Notes: a model not told the origin generated them from the letters alone. A stretch of 12,968 nucleotides of DNA from JALYIM01 sp040003205 (GCA_040003205.1 JBDUDA010000059.1:1-12968); one strand, 5' to 3'; shown: positions 1 to 6,775, counted from the stretch's first letter. Translations and numbers: made by a program.

Positions 1-240
1 TTCACGGCGAGCAGTCTGGAACTCAGCTCCGGTGGAATGTCGCTTAAAAGCAGAGAAGAAATCGCCTCCAATCAAGCCGTGGAAGTTTCTTTTGCCTTGA
101 TGACCCTGCCGAGAATTTCCCTTAAGGGTAATGTCAGCTGGCGAAATCGCGCCGATAACACCTTTGGCGTGCGTTTCGACGTGCAAGATCCGCGCCGCCT
201 GAAAATCAAGGCCTGGATCGACTCTTACTTCGAGAACTAA
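1..240 (+). CDS. PilZ-domain protein, C-terminal part (5' end outside the window)
   Basis: The frame is open from base 1 and ends at TAA 238-240, so the gene begins before the window; the ATG at 37 is internal. The visible 79 residues match the second half of a PilZ domain. An ELSSGGMSL segment fits the D/N-x-S-x-x-G motif, then come alternating beta strands (VEVSFALMTLPRISLKGNV), a VSWRN strand and a GVRF motif, with a closing helix that ends in WIDSYFEN. PilZ domains usually bind cyclic di-GMP and control motility, exopolysaccharide or other envelope functions. The N-terminal RxxxR ligand motif lies outside the window, so c-di-GMP binding cannot be judged, nor can fusion to another domain. 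The stop is followed by a 132-base spacer before the CsbD gene. Confidence 0.85.
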   Translation, partial: FTASSLELSSGGMSLKSREEIASNQAVEVSFALMTLPRISLKGNVSWRNRADNTFGVRFDVQDPRRLKIKAWIDSYFEN

Positions 241-289
241 TCCCACCCATCCTTTGTTTTCAATGTCATGCGAAGCCTGCATTGCCCCA

Positions 290-333
290 GCCAGCAAACC
301 TGGTTTATCTTAACTAGTTAACAGTTTGCTGGC
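290..333. promoter_or_regulatory. nested palindromes upstream of the CsbD gene (possible operator)
   Basis: A perfect 10-bp inverted repeat (GCCAGCAAAC at 290-299, GTTTGCTGGC at 324-333) encloses two smaller symmetric elements: AAACC-T-GGTTT at 296-306 and the perfect 12-bp palindrome TTAACTAGTTAA at 310-321. No T-tract follows the right arm, which argues against an intrinsic terminator for the PilZ gene. The site lies about 40 bases before the CsbD start, where an operator or activator site would sit. Regulatory function is inferred; no standard -35/-10 pair with good spacing is visible. Confidence 0.35.
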
Positions 334-361
334 CAACACACTGTTTTCTATCCCGCAATGC

Positions 362-367
362 AGGAGG
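362..367 (+). promoter_or_regulatory. strong Shine-Dalgarno deciding the CsbD start
   Basis: AGGAGG lies five bases before the ATG at 373. This identifies 373 as the start rather than the in-frame ATG at 358, which sits upstream of the Shine-Dalgarno and would place it inside the coding region. It is the best ribosome binding site in the window, suggesting high translation of the small product. Confidence 0.85.
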
Positions 368-372
368 GCGCA

Positions 373-633
373 ATGAACTGGGATCGGATCGAAGGAAGAT
401 GGAAACAGTTTAAGGGCGCATTGAAATCGCGCTGGCGCAAATTGACCGACGATGATTTGAATGTGATTTCAGGCAAAAAGGCGTCATTGATCGGACGAAT
501 TCAAGAGCGATATGGGATCGCTAAAGATGAGGCCCAAAGCCAGGTCCAACGCTGGCACACCTCGCTCGATAGCGAAGCGCAGCAGCAAGAAGACAAAGCA
601 GCAAACGCGCCTTCCCCTCGTAAAGCAAGCTGA
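373..633 (+). CDS. CsbD/YjbJ-family small stress protein
   Basis: This 86-residue protein begins MNWDRIEGRWKQFKGALKSRW and continues with KLTDDDLNVISGKK and LIGRIQERYGIAKDEAQ. That is the full CsbD-like domain, closely resembling E. coli YjbJ (WKQFKG, KLTDDD, GKIQERYG). The family consists of small, soluble, hydrophilic helical proteins that are abundant under general stress or in stationary phase; their molecular role is unknown. Residues 1 to about 63 form the domain, and the last 23 residues are a low-complexity Gln/Glu/Ala/Lys tail not usual for the short members. The start is fixed by AGGAGG at 362-367. The gene stands alone: PilZ upstream has its own stop and spacer, and a repeat-filled gap follows. 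Family assignment is firm, the function is not. Confidence 0.95.
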   Translation: MNWDRIEGRWKQFKGALKSRWRKLTDDDLNVISGKKASLIGRIQERYGIAKDEAQSQVQRWHTSLDSEAQQQEDKAANAPSPRKAS

Positions 634-657
634 CGCGAAGCAGATATGCCGCAAACC

Positions 658-680
658 TGTCCTCGAAGTGGAGGGACCGC
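658..680 (+). repeat. degenerate copy of the GAGGGACCTGC-type repeat
   Basis: CGAAGTGGAGGGACCGC matches the right-hand portion of the 31-bp repeat seen at 804-834 and 6886-6916, but the left portion is shortened and one T is missing from the CCTGC end. It is the first of several alternating units in the gap. Confidence 0.45.
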
Positions 681-707
681 TTTACCATCAAACCCACCAA
701 AGCCGCA

Positions 708-761
708 GCAGATCTCTCGACTGCGCAAAGCGAAAATCGCTTTGCTACGCTCGAGATGACA
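708..761 (-). repeat. repeat copy carrying an inserted hairpin
   Basis: The ends (GCAGATCTCTCGACTGC and GCTCGAGATGACA) match the reverse-orientation repeat seen complete at 6826-6856. The middle is expanded by a perfect 9-bp stem: GCAAAGCGA at 725-733 and TCGCTTTGC at 737-745, with an AAA loop. Together with the opposite-orientation copy at 804-834 it forms an inverted pair like the one before pyrR. Confidence 0.6.
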
Positions 762-803
762 GAACGAGGTGCTGGCTCGGCCCTTCCAATTACCATCATG
801 AAG

Positions 804-834
804 TTGTCATCACGACTGAAGTGGAGTGACCTGC
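804..834 (+). repeat. 31-bp repeat copy, forward orientation
   Basis: Aligned base for base without gaps to the copy at 6886-6916, 25 of 31 positions agree, including TTGTCATC at the left and GACCTGC at the right. It pairs in inverted orientation with 708-761. Its ACCTGCT end is complementary to AGCAGGT at 857-863, where a further reverse unit seems to start (GCAGGTCTCTC, 858-868) and then decays. Confidence 0.65.
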
Positions 835-1072
835 TTCGGTCTGCATCGTCCGGAGCAGCAGGTCTCTCTTTACACTTCTTCACGTTATCCCCGTCCTCTC
901 CCCTGTAATCTTTCATTGACCACCCGGATGCGTTTCTTAAGTCTTTGCACCTTCAGGCTTTCCCGTATGCGCCCTAAAGATGCGAAAATGGAGTCATCGC
1001 CTTTAACCGGTCACACCGTCCAGCAACTAAAGCCAGGTCTGTTGTGTCTAATGAGTTAAAGCCAACGGCTTA

Positions 1073-2176
1073 ATGTCACTTACGCAAATCCCGCCACTGA
1101 CTCCGACGCCTCAGGCGCCGCCTGAGCCTGAGCAGCTTGATCTGTACGAGGTACAGCACTGGGAGTCGGCGTATCGCGAACTACACGCCGTCCCCGCATT
1201 GCTCATACAGTTACAGGATGATCTGGCGCGCTCGCGCAAGCGCGAGGCATTCTGGATTTCGGTTGTCATCCACTTAATTCTTCTTATCATCATCGTCAAT
1301 CTTGAGCGCCTTGAAAAATATCTGCCCAAACGTGCCGTGGTGGTTGCGACTCCCAGCGACGTGCTGAAGCAGAAGGACATGACTTATCTCGAGCTGCCAC
1401 CGGACGCGCAGAAAATTACCAAGCGTAAAGAGACCAACGTTATCTCCGATAAAGACCGCATCGCCACCTCGCGCACTCCGCAATTGGATCGCAAGGAACT
1501 GAAGAAGATACTGGACAGTTCGCGGCCCGGGCGTCGGGGGCCGAGCGCGCCCGCCGCTCAGCCGGCCCCTGCGCCGCAACCGCAAAATGCTCCGGCCCCG
1601 CAGGAGAAACAAGCGGACGCACAGCCTCCAACTCCTCCCCGTGACAATCAGACTGCAAAGCTGGAGACTCCGCCCGTGTCGCCGCCGAAGACTTTTGGTA
1701 GCGGGACCATGTCGGCTGGCAGCGCAATTGAACAAGCCACCGAAGCAGCCGCGGCCCACCGCGGCGGATACGCAGGCGACAACGGCGAGTTCGGACTCGG
1801 CCAGGGACGCAAGGCCACCAAAGCCGTCGGCCAACTCGACGTCCTCAGCGACACCATGGGCGTGGACTTTGGCCCCTATCTCCAGCGCGTGCTGCATGAC
1901 GTCAAAGAGAACTGGTATCGAATTATTCCGGAGTCTGCGCGCGCGCCGCTCATGAAAAAGGGCAAAGTCTCAATTGAATTTGCCATCACCAAAGACGGAC
2001 GGGTCGCCGGCCTGCAATACGTGAGCAGTTCCGGAGATGTCGCGCTAGACCGCGCAGCCTACGGTGGAATCACCGCTTCCAACCCGTTCCCGCCACTACC
2101 CGCAAAATTCACCGGCCAGTACTTGGCCTTGCGTTTCCACTTCTTCTACAACCCCGATAACGCTGACCTGCAATAA
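1073..2176 (+). CDS. TonB C-terminal-domain membrane-anchored energy-transducer-like protein
   Basis: The protein has 367 residues. Residues 1-58 are a hydrophilic, presumably cytoplasmic segment with a proline-rich start (PPLTPTPQAPPEPE). One transmembrane helix spans about 59-76 (FWISVVIHLILLIIIV). A periplasmic stretch follows, then a Pro/Ala/Gln linker (about 155-205), a Gly/Ala-rich region (about 208-250) and a TonB-type C-terminal domain (about 266-360). Recognisable features of that domain are VKENWYRIIPE, GKVSIEFAITKDGRV, the LDRAAYGGI helix and NPFPPLP. TonB proteins pass inner-membrane proton-motive energy from ExbB/ExbD to outer-membrane transporters, and related proteins serve other envelope roles. 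Unlike classical TonB, whose anchor is near the N-terminus, this one has nearly 60 residues before it. No exbB or exbD is nearby. The ATG at 1073 lacks a good Shine-Dalgarno, so the start is likely but not certain. Confidence 0.9.
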   Translation: MSLTQIPPLTPTPQAPPEPEQLDLYEVQHWESAYRELHAVPALLIQLQDDLARSRKREAFWISVVIHLILLIIIVNLERLEKYLPKRAVVVATPSDVLKQKDMTYLELPPDAQKITKRKETNVISDKDRIATSRTPQLDRKELKKILDSSRPGRRGPSAPAAQPAPAPQPQNAPAPQEKQADAQPPTPPRDNQTAKLETPPVSPPKTFGSGTMSAGSAIEQATEAAAAHRGGYAGDNGEFGLGQGRKATKAVGQLDVLSDTMGVDFGPYLQRVLHDVKENWYRIIPESARAPLMKKGKVSIEFAITKDGRVAGLQYVSSSGDVALDRAAYGGITASNPFPPLPAKFTGQYLALRFHFFYNPDNADLQ

Positions 2177-2224
2177 GCGTTCGTCTTAGCCCTCGTCCGC
2201 GACACCTGCCGTGGCCGATTAAAA

Positions 2225-2255
2225 GCAGGTCCCTCCACTTCGGTCGGACTGACGG
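2225..2255 (-). repeat. repeat copy in the TonB-gene/miaA spacer
   Basis: GCAGGTCCCTCCACTTCGG followed by TCGGACTGACGG matches the reverse-orientation repeat at 6826-6856. ACCTGC at 2204-2209 just before it is complementary to GCAGGT at 2225-2230 and may be the remnant of a preceding forward unit, giving a small hairpin of 2204-2230 shortly after the TonB-gene stop. No T-run follows, so a terminator call is not supported. Confidence 0.55.
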
Positions 2256-2315
2256 AACTATCAGAGACTCCTTCCCAACGCGCCGTCGCTGGTGACTGCC
2301 AGCTACAATATCCCC

Positions 2316-2435
2316 GTGCCGAAGAACCTGCCGATCCTGAAACTCGAGTCCATCGGATTGCTGGTAATAGCGGTTTGCGCCCTGATTTTCATTCTCATCC
2401 GCTACTGGCCGCACCTCGCCTGGAGCGCCCGCTGA
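2316..2435 (+). CDS. possible 39-codon single-helix membrane peptide overlapping the miaA start
   Basis: From GTG at 2316 the frame reads VPKNLPILKLESIGLLVIAV, then CALIFILIRYWPHLAWSAR, and ends at TGA 2433-2435. It shows a short basic N-terminus, one strong transmembrane segment of about 18 residues (IGLLVIAVCALIFILI) and a tryptophan/arginine-rich tail, the normal grammar of a small inner-membrane protein. An in-frame GTG at 2292 would add eight residues. Neither start has a clear Shine-Dalgarno, so expression is uncertain. It overlaps miaA in another frame: its stop falls beside the codons just before the miaA P-loop, which would suit translational coupling. I recognise no family. A chance hydrophobic reading frame remains possible. 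Confidence 0.4.
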   Translation: MPKNLPILKLESIGLLVIAVCALIFILIRYWPHLAWSAR

Positions 2436-3370
2436 TAGCGCCGGACCCTCTCCTCGTAGTCATTCTGGGGCCGACAGCAAGCGGCAAGACTACCCTGTCA
2501 CTGACGCTGGCAGAGAAGTATCAGGGAGAAATCGTCAACTGCGATTCAGTCGCGATGTATCGCGAGTTCGAAATCGGCACCGCCAAACCGACCGCTGCCG
2601 AACGCTTGCGTGCCCCCCACCATCTGCTGGACGTTGTGCCCCCCAACGCCTACATCACCGCCGGAGAATATGCACGCATAGCGCGCGTGACCTTGCAGGA
2701 AATCAAGACTCGCGGAAATCTGCCAATCGTGGTGGGCGGAACAGGCCTTTATCTTCGTGCGCTGCTCGACGGATTGTTTCCCGGTCCCCAGCGTTCGGAG
2801 AAACTTCGCGAAAGACTACGGTCGCGTGCGAACTCAAAAGCACCGGGCCACTTGCACGGCATACTGCAACGCCTCGACCCCGCAGCGGCAGCGCAGATTC
2901 ATTGCAATGACACGCCTAAGCTGATTCGCGCCATCGAGGTTTGCCTGGCAACCCGCAATCAGATGACGGAAATGTGGAAACAAGGCAGCCATCCGCTGAC
3001 TGGATTTCGCATTCTGCGAATGGGTCTGAATCCTGAGCGGGGCTTGCTTTACGAACGCATCAACCTGCGCGCTAAGAGAATGTTTGACTTGGGCCTTATC
3101 GAAGAAACGCGGGCCTTGTTGCAAAAATATGGCGACGACGCCGGACCGATGAAGTCATTAGGCTACCGGCAGGCGGTACAGTTCATCCGCGGAGAAATTG
3201 ATCTTCCTGATGCGATCCAATCTGCCCAACAAGCCCACCGCAACTATGCCAAACGCCAGATGACCTGGTTTCGCCGCGAGCCGGATGTGAAGTGGATGAC
3301 CGCGTTTGGAGATGAATCGGAGTTACAGAGAAAAGCGATCGATCTGGTGGCAGCATCGCTGATGAATTAA
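2375..3370 (+). CDS. miaA: tRNA dimethylallyltransferase
   Basis: MiaA transfers a dimethylallyl group from DMAPP to N6 of A37 in tRNAs reading UNN codons, the first step toward ms2i6A. The protein has 331 residues from TTG 2375. It shows the P-loop GPTASGKT (32-39), NCDSVAMY with EIGTAKPTAAE, APHHLLDVVPP, VVGGTGLYLRALLDGL, the ATRNQMTEM region, SLGYRQAVQFIRGEI and the tRNA-contacting NYAKRQMTWFRR near the C-terminus. Length and motif order are normal for the family. The start is unusual: no ATG or GTG lies in frame upstream of the P-loop. TTG 2375 places about 31 residues before the P-loop, more than usual. A CTG at 2432, overlapping the stop of the small upstream ORF, would give a more typical N-terminus, but that is speculation. 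No hfq follows; the next gene is an unrelated glycosidase. Confidence 0.97.
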   Translation: MRPDFHSHPLLAAPRLERPLIAPDPLLVVILGPTASGKTTLSLTLAEKYQGEIVNCDSVAMYREFEIGTAKPTAAERLRAPHHLLDVVPPNAYITAGEYARIARVTLQEIKTRGNLPIVVGGTGLYLRALLDGLFPGPQRSEKLRERLRSRANSKAPGHLHGILQRLDPAAAAQIHCNDTPKLIRAIEVCLATRNQMTEMWKQGSHPLTGFRILRMGLNPERGLLYERINLRAKRMFDLGLIEETRALLQKYGDDAGPMKSLGYRQAVQFIRGEIDLPDAIQSAQQAHRNYAKRQMTWFRREPDVKWMTAFGDESELQRKAIDLVAASLMN

Positions 3371-3472
3371 CCACGCAATATCTTCGCCATGTAAGGGGAT
3401 GGAGACACAAGCGTGGCTCTCCGGAATTTTTCTGTGGAATCCATCTCCTTCGCACTCTGCTATCTTCTCCGC

Positions 3473-5362
3473 ATGCGGAGACTCTTCCTCACCCTCGTAC
3501 TCCTGACTCTTTCCCCGATTGCCTTCGCCAAGGATCAACCGCCGTCTATCCACCTCGATCGCGCGGGAGAAAAGTGGGCGCGCAAAACTTTACGCCACCT
3601 CACTCCTGAAGAAAAAGTCGGACAGCTCTTCATGATCTGGGTGCGCGCCGAATTCCTGAACAGTGCCAGCCCCGAATATTTGCAACTGCGCGACAACATG
3701 CAGAAATATCACGTTGGATCCTTCGCGATGACCGTGCGTTGGGACCCGCCGTTCCTATATCGAAATCAGCCTTACGAAGCCGCTGTTTTGCTGAATCGTC
3801 TGCAACAGGATTCCAAACTGCCTCTTCTCATCGCCGCCGATTTCGAGCGGGGACTTTCCATGCGTCTCTACGGCGCCACAACTTTTCCTCACGCCATGGC
3901 ATTCGGAGCAACCGGCAAGCCGGAATATGCCGAAGCCTTTGGACGAATCTCGGCGCAAGAGTCCCGCGCCATAGGAGTTCATTGGAATTTTTTCCCCGAC
4001 GCGGACGTGAACTCTAACCCTGCGAATCCCATCATCAATACGCGGTCATTCGGAGAAGATCCGCAGCAGGTGGGGGATTTCGTCACCGCCTACATTCGCG
4101 GGGCTCGCGCCAATGGCATGATGACGACCGCCAAACATTTTCCCGGCCACGGCGACACCGCCACCGATTCGCATCTCAGCCTGTCGCGAGTCACGGGCGA
4201 TGCTGCCAGGCTGGAGGCGGTCGAGCTTCCACCCTTTCGCAAAGCGATCGAAGCGGGAGTTGACGCCGTCATGGTGGCGCATGTTTCGGTCCCCTCGCTC
4301 GAGCCTGATCCTAACCGGGTTGCCACAACTTCCGCCGCAGTGGTGACCGGCCTACTTCGCAACCAACTCGGATTCAAAGGCATAATCGTGAGCGATGCCC
4401 TCGACATGGCCGCGCTTACACGTCTTTACGCAAACGACATCGGACGCGCCGCCGTCGAGGCATTCAAGGCTGGAAACGATTTACTGCTTATTCCTGCGGA
4501 CTTGAACGCTTCCTACAATTCCATGCTGGCGGCCATTCGCAGCGGAGAAATTTCGCAGGACAGGCTCGATGCCTCGGTCCTGAAAATTCTGAATGCCAAA
4601 GCTGCCCTCAAACTCCAGAAGTCGCGAACGGTCGACTTGAACGCTCTACCCACTCTGATCGGCAAGCCTGAAAATCTTTCCCTGGGACAGCAGATATCCG
4701 ACGATGCCATCACTCTCGTCCGCGACTATGGCAAGTTTTTGCCGCTGAAAAAGCAGGGAACTATTCAGTCCGGTCTTCCGTACACCACATTAGAAGAGAC
4801 GCACAACGGACTGGTGACCGTTATCTTTTCAGAGGACGTTCGCACCGATGTGGGACGAGTGTTCGAACGCCAGATTCGTGATCGCGTACACGACGCGCAC
4901 GTCATTTATGTCGATCCTCGAATTGCCGGCGCCATGGCGGACGAAGTTTTGAAATCCGTAGACCAGGCGAAGGCAGTCGTGGCCGCCGTATACGTGGTCC
5001 CGACCGCAGGCAAAGCGCTGAAGTCCGGTAGCGGACTTAAAAATTCGGTCGCGCTGTCTGACGCGAACGGAATACTTTTGCAGCAGATACTCGACCGCGC
5101 CGCTGAAAGGACTGTCGTACTCGCCATGGGAAATCCATATCTGGCGCAGGATTTTCCTGCCGTCCAAAATTATATTTGCGCGTTCTCGAACGCGGGCATT
5201 TCGGAGATCAGCGTCGTAAAGGCTTTGTTCGGGGAAATCCCCTTTCATGGCCGCTTGCCCGTGAGCATCCCCAACATTGCAGTTCGGGGCGCCGGCAAAG
5301 ACCAACCGGACCACGTTGCATCAGGAGATCATCCATATGTTCAGCCTATACAAAATCCCTAA
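3473..5362 (+). CDS. secreted glycoside hydrolase family 3, beta-N-acetylhexosaminidase type, two-domain
   Basis: From ATG 3473 the product has 629 residues and starts with a signal peptide (MRRLFLTLVLLTLSPIAFA, probable cleavage after residue 19). The open frame extends to a GTG at 3413, but that adds 20 residues ahead of the signal and is unlikely. The GH3 barrel shows AADFERG, PHAMAFGA, FFPDADVN, NTRSFGEDP, KHFPGHGDTATDSH (221-234) and GIIVSDALDM, with candidate nucleophile Asp308. The Asp-Ser-His at 232-234 corresponds to the Asp-His general acid/base dyad of NagZ-type enzymes, which distinguishes this branch from beta-glucosidases. About 200 further residues form a GH3 C-terminal domain, as in the two-domain B. 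subtilis NagZ. The likely substrates are N-acetylglucosaminides such as peptidoglycan fragments, acting outside the cytoplasmic membrane; the exact substrate is inferred. The last 26 bases overlap the following lipoprotein gene. Confidence 0.95.
   Translation: MRRLFLTLVLLTLSPIAFAKDQPPSIHLDRAGEKWARKTLRHLTPEEKVGQLFMIWVRAEFLNSASPEYLQLRDNMQKYHVGSFAMTVRWDPPFLYRNQPYEAAVLLNRLQQDSKLPLLIAADFERGLSMRLYGATTFPHAMAFGATGKPEYAEAFGRISAQESRAIGVHWNFFPDADVNSNPANPIINTRSFGEDPQQVGDFVTAYIRGARANGMMTTAKHFPGHGDTATDSHLSLSRVTGDAARLEAVELPPFRKAIEAGVDAVMVAHVSVPSLEPDPNRVATTSAAVVTGLLRNQLGFKGIIVSDALDMAALTRLYANDIGRAAVEAFKAGNDLLLIPADLNASYNSMLAAIRSGEISQDRLDASVLKILNAKAALKLQKSRTVDLNALPTLIGKPENLSLGQQISDDAITLVRDYGKFLPLKKQGTIQSGLPYTTLEETHNGLVTVIFSEDVRTDVGRVFERQIRDRVHDAHVIYVDPRIAGAMADEVLKSVDQAKAVVAAVYVVPTAGKALKSGSGLKNSVALSDANGILLQQILDRAAERTVVLAMGNPYLAQDFPAVQNYICAFSNAGISEISVVKALFGEIPFHGRLPVSIPNIAVRGAGKDQPDHVASGDHPYVQPIQNP
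5323..5327 (+). promoter_or_regulatory. Shine-Dalgarno for the lipoprotein gene, inside the GH3 gene
   Basis: AGGAG ends nine bases before ATG 5337. It selects this start over the longer open frame that begins at TTG 5277, and it implies that the two overlapping genes are read from one transcript. Confidence 0.7.
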
Positions 5363-5984
5363 GAAATCACCACTCGCTTTCTGCGCGCGCCCATCTGCGA
5401 TGGCAGCGATGTTTGTGTTATTTCTCGCCACGTCAGCTTGTAGCATCAACGTGAAGAAAAACGGCGAGGGCGAAGAGAAGAAAGTTGACATCGAGACCCC
5501 TGTCGGCGGAATTCATGTTGGTAAAGATGTCGACGCCCGCGACACCGGGCTGCCGGTTTATCCGGGAGCGCGCCTGAAGGAAAAGAAGGAGGGCGGCGAC
5601 CATGACCGTGCCGATGTGAATATTTCAACGGGCATGTTTGGCGTGAAAATTGTCGCCATTGAGTTCCATTCTGATGACCCTCCCGCGAAGCTCGTCTCTT
5701 ATTATCAGGACCAATTGAAAAAATTTGGTAACGTCGTCGAATGTCACTCCGACAAAAAAGATGATGACGACGAAGACGACGTAGGCGACGTTCATATCAA
5801 TGCCAATAAAGATTCTCACCACTCAAAAGAAGTGAAATGCGAAGGCAAGAATCAGGGGAGCAGCATCGAACTGAAGGTGGGCACGGAAGATAACCAGCAC
5901 CTGGTTTCAATAAAGCCTAATGGACAGGGTTCTGATTTCGGGTTGGTATTCATTCGTCTGCGCGGTGAGGAAGGATCTATTTAA
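5337..5984 (+). CDS. predicted lipoprotein of unknown function with LPVYPGA motif and acidic/His-rich segment
   Basis: The 215-residue product has a basic N-terminus, a hydrophobic stretch (about 21-32) and Cys35 in the context FLATSAC. This is a plausible though non-ideal lipobox with Thr rather than Leu at -3. The mature part contains GLPVYPGARL (71-80), then a mixed alpha/beta region with AKLVSYYQDQLKKFG (117-131). The layout is familiar from uncharacterised exported proteins of Acidobacteria-type genomes that carry an LPVYPGA motif followed by a YYxxQLKKFG helix. Residues 139-151 form a very acidic Asp/Glu run, followed by Asn, Asp and two adjacent His residues; the whole segment lies between Cys136 and Cys168. 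The segment could be a metal- or calcium-binding loop, which is inferred only. The gene overlaps the GH3 gene by 26 bases and has its own Shine-Dalgarno, so co-expression is likely. Confidence 0.82.
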   Translation: MFSLYKIPKKSPLAFCARPSAMAAMFVLFLATSACSINVKKNGEGEEKKVDIETPVGGIHVGKDVDARDTGLPVYPGARLKEKKEGGDHDRADVNISTGMFGVKIVAIEFHSDDPPAKLVSYYQDQLKKFGNVVECHSDKKDDDDEDDVGDVHINANKDSHHSKEVKCEGKNQGSSIELKVGTEDNQHLVSIKPNGQGSDFGLVFIRLRGEEGSI

Positions 5985-6047
5985 CGTCTTGCTCGTCCTC
6001 CTCTCGCGCTTGCGCCCAAAGATCGTCCTGCTGTAACGTCGAACTAA

Positions 6048-6761
6048 GTGGAGCATGTTTGTCATCAGTGTGGCGCAAGCGTAGAAGATGGACGCCCGTT
6101 CTGTAGTCAATGCAATGGGCCGCAAATTCGTGTTGCAATAGCCGAAGCCGAGCCGGTCAGTGTAGCGGGCGACGATCATGATGAGGCTTCGGGTGAGTTC
6201 TCCCAAGCCTCTGTTCCAGCCACTTATCCAGATACTCATTTCCGAGCCGCTTACAAAACTTCTTTTCAGAAAGCTGGATCGATAGACTTGCCCCGCGCTT
6301 GGAGCGCGGCAGCTGTCGCGGTATTGCTTGCCGCCGGACTCACCATAATTCCCTTTGGCGCTCCGGTTGGACTGGGCATCCTGGTCGGTGGATTTCTGTC
6401 AGTGTTATTTTATCGCCGCAAAAATCCTTCGCCGAATTTGAGTTTGGGAACTGGATTCAAGCTGGGTGCGTTCAGCGGAATTCTGGGGTACGCCTTTTCC
6501 GTAGCCTTCCTCGGCTTGGGAACCTCTACTTTCCATGCCGGCGGCGACTTCCATAAAAAACTGCTGGACGTGCTACAGCAGCACTCGCCGGCGGGCGCCG
6601 ATGCGCAACTACAACAGGTCATGGATTTCTATAAGACTTCCCAAGGCTTCACGGTAATGCTGGTAATTGGACTGGTAATGGCTCTAGCCGCCTTCCTGGT
6701 CTTATCTGGACTAGGCGGCCTGATCGGAGCAGCCGTGCTGAAACGCAAAGACAGTCTGTAA
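6048..6761 (+). CDS. zinc-ribbon multi-pass membrane protein of unknown function
   Basis: From GTG 6048 the 237-residue product begins with a small zinc ribbon: CHQC (Cys5, Cys8) and CSQC (Cys19, Cys22). An acidic linker of about 60 residues follows. Four predicted membrane segments lie near 86-102, 105-121, 137-158 and 201-231; the last, broad and Gly/Ala-rich, may be one long helix or two short ones. Between the third and fourth sits a polar loop of about 40 residues (FHKKLLDVLQQHSPAGADAQ). N-terminal zinc ribbons joined to membrane segments are common in uncharacterised bacterial proteins; no specific activity can be assigned. The GTG start is the only one that keeps the ribbon intact, but it lacks a clear Shine-Dalgarno. 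It lies 63 bases after the lipoprotein gene and may belong to the same transcript. Confidence 0.78.
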   Translation: MEHVCHQCGASVEDGRPFCSQCNGPQIRVAIAEAEPVSVAGDDHDEASGEFSQASVPATYPDTHFRAAYKTSFQKAGSIDLPRAWSAAAVAVLLAAGLTIIPFGAPVGLGILVGGFLSVLFYRRKNPSPNLSLGTGFKLGAFSGILGYAFSVAFLGLGTSTFHAGGDFHKKLLDVLQQHSPAGADAQLQQVMDFYKTSQGFTVMLVIGLVMALAAFLVLSGLGGLIGAAVLKRKDSL

Positions 6762-6775
6762 CGGCAAGATCCCTT

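Larger units (their letters stand above)
634..1072. other. 439-base gene-free gap with a cluster of short repeats
   Basis: No convincing gene is seen on either strand. The short open frames here have repeat-derived or low-complexity translations, lack ribosome binding sites and resemble no family I know. Bases 658-868 hold alternately oriented copies of a short repeat, listed separately. Bases 869-1072 show no repeat and no clear hairpin; they presumably contain the promoter and leader of the TonB-domain gene that starts at 1073, but no convincing -35/-10 pair could be picked. Confidence 0.6.

Noticed and set aside
658..868. CRISPR array
   Set aside because: The units alternate in orientation, are diverged and are unevenly spaced; there are no direct repeats with uniform spacers and no cas genes.
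826..1059. 77-codon plus-strand open frame in the gap before the TonB-domain gene
   Set aside because: It starts inside a repeat hairpin, has no Shine-Dalgarno, and its Leu/Arg/Ser-rich translation resembles no family.
1274..1897. 207-codon minus-strand open frame inside the TonB-domain gene
   Set aside because: It is antisense to a convincing protein with a membrane helix and a TonB domain; its translation is Arg/Cys-rich low complexity, as expected for the reverse strand of a GC-rich gene.
3413..3472. upstream GTG start for the GH3 gene
   Set aside because: It would add 20 residues before a well-formed signal peptide that begins at ATG 3473 and has no Shine-Dalgarno.
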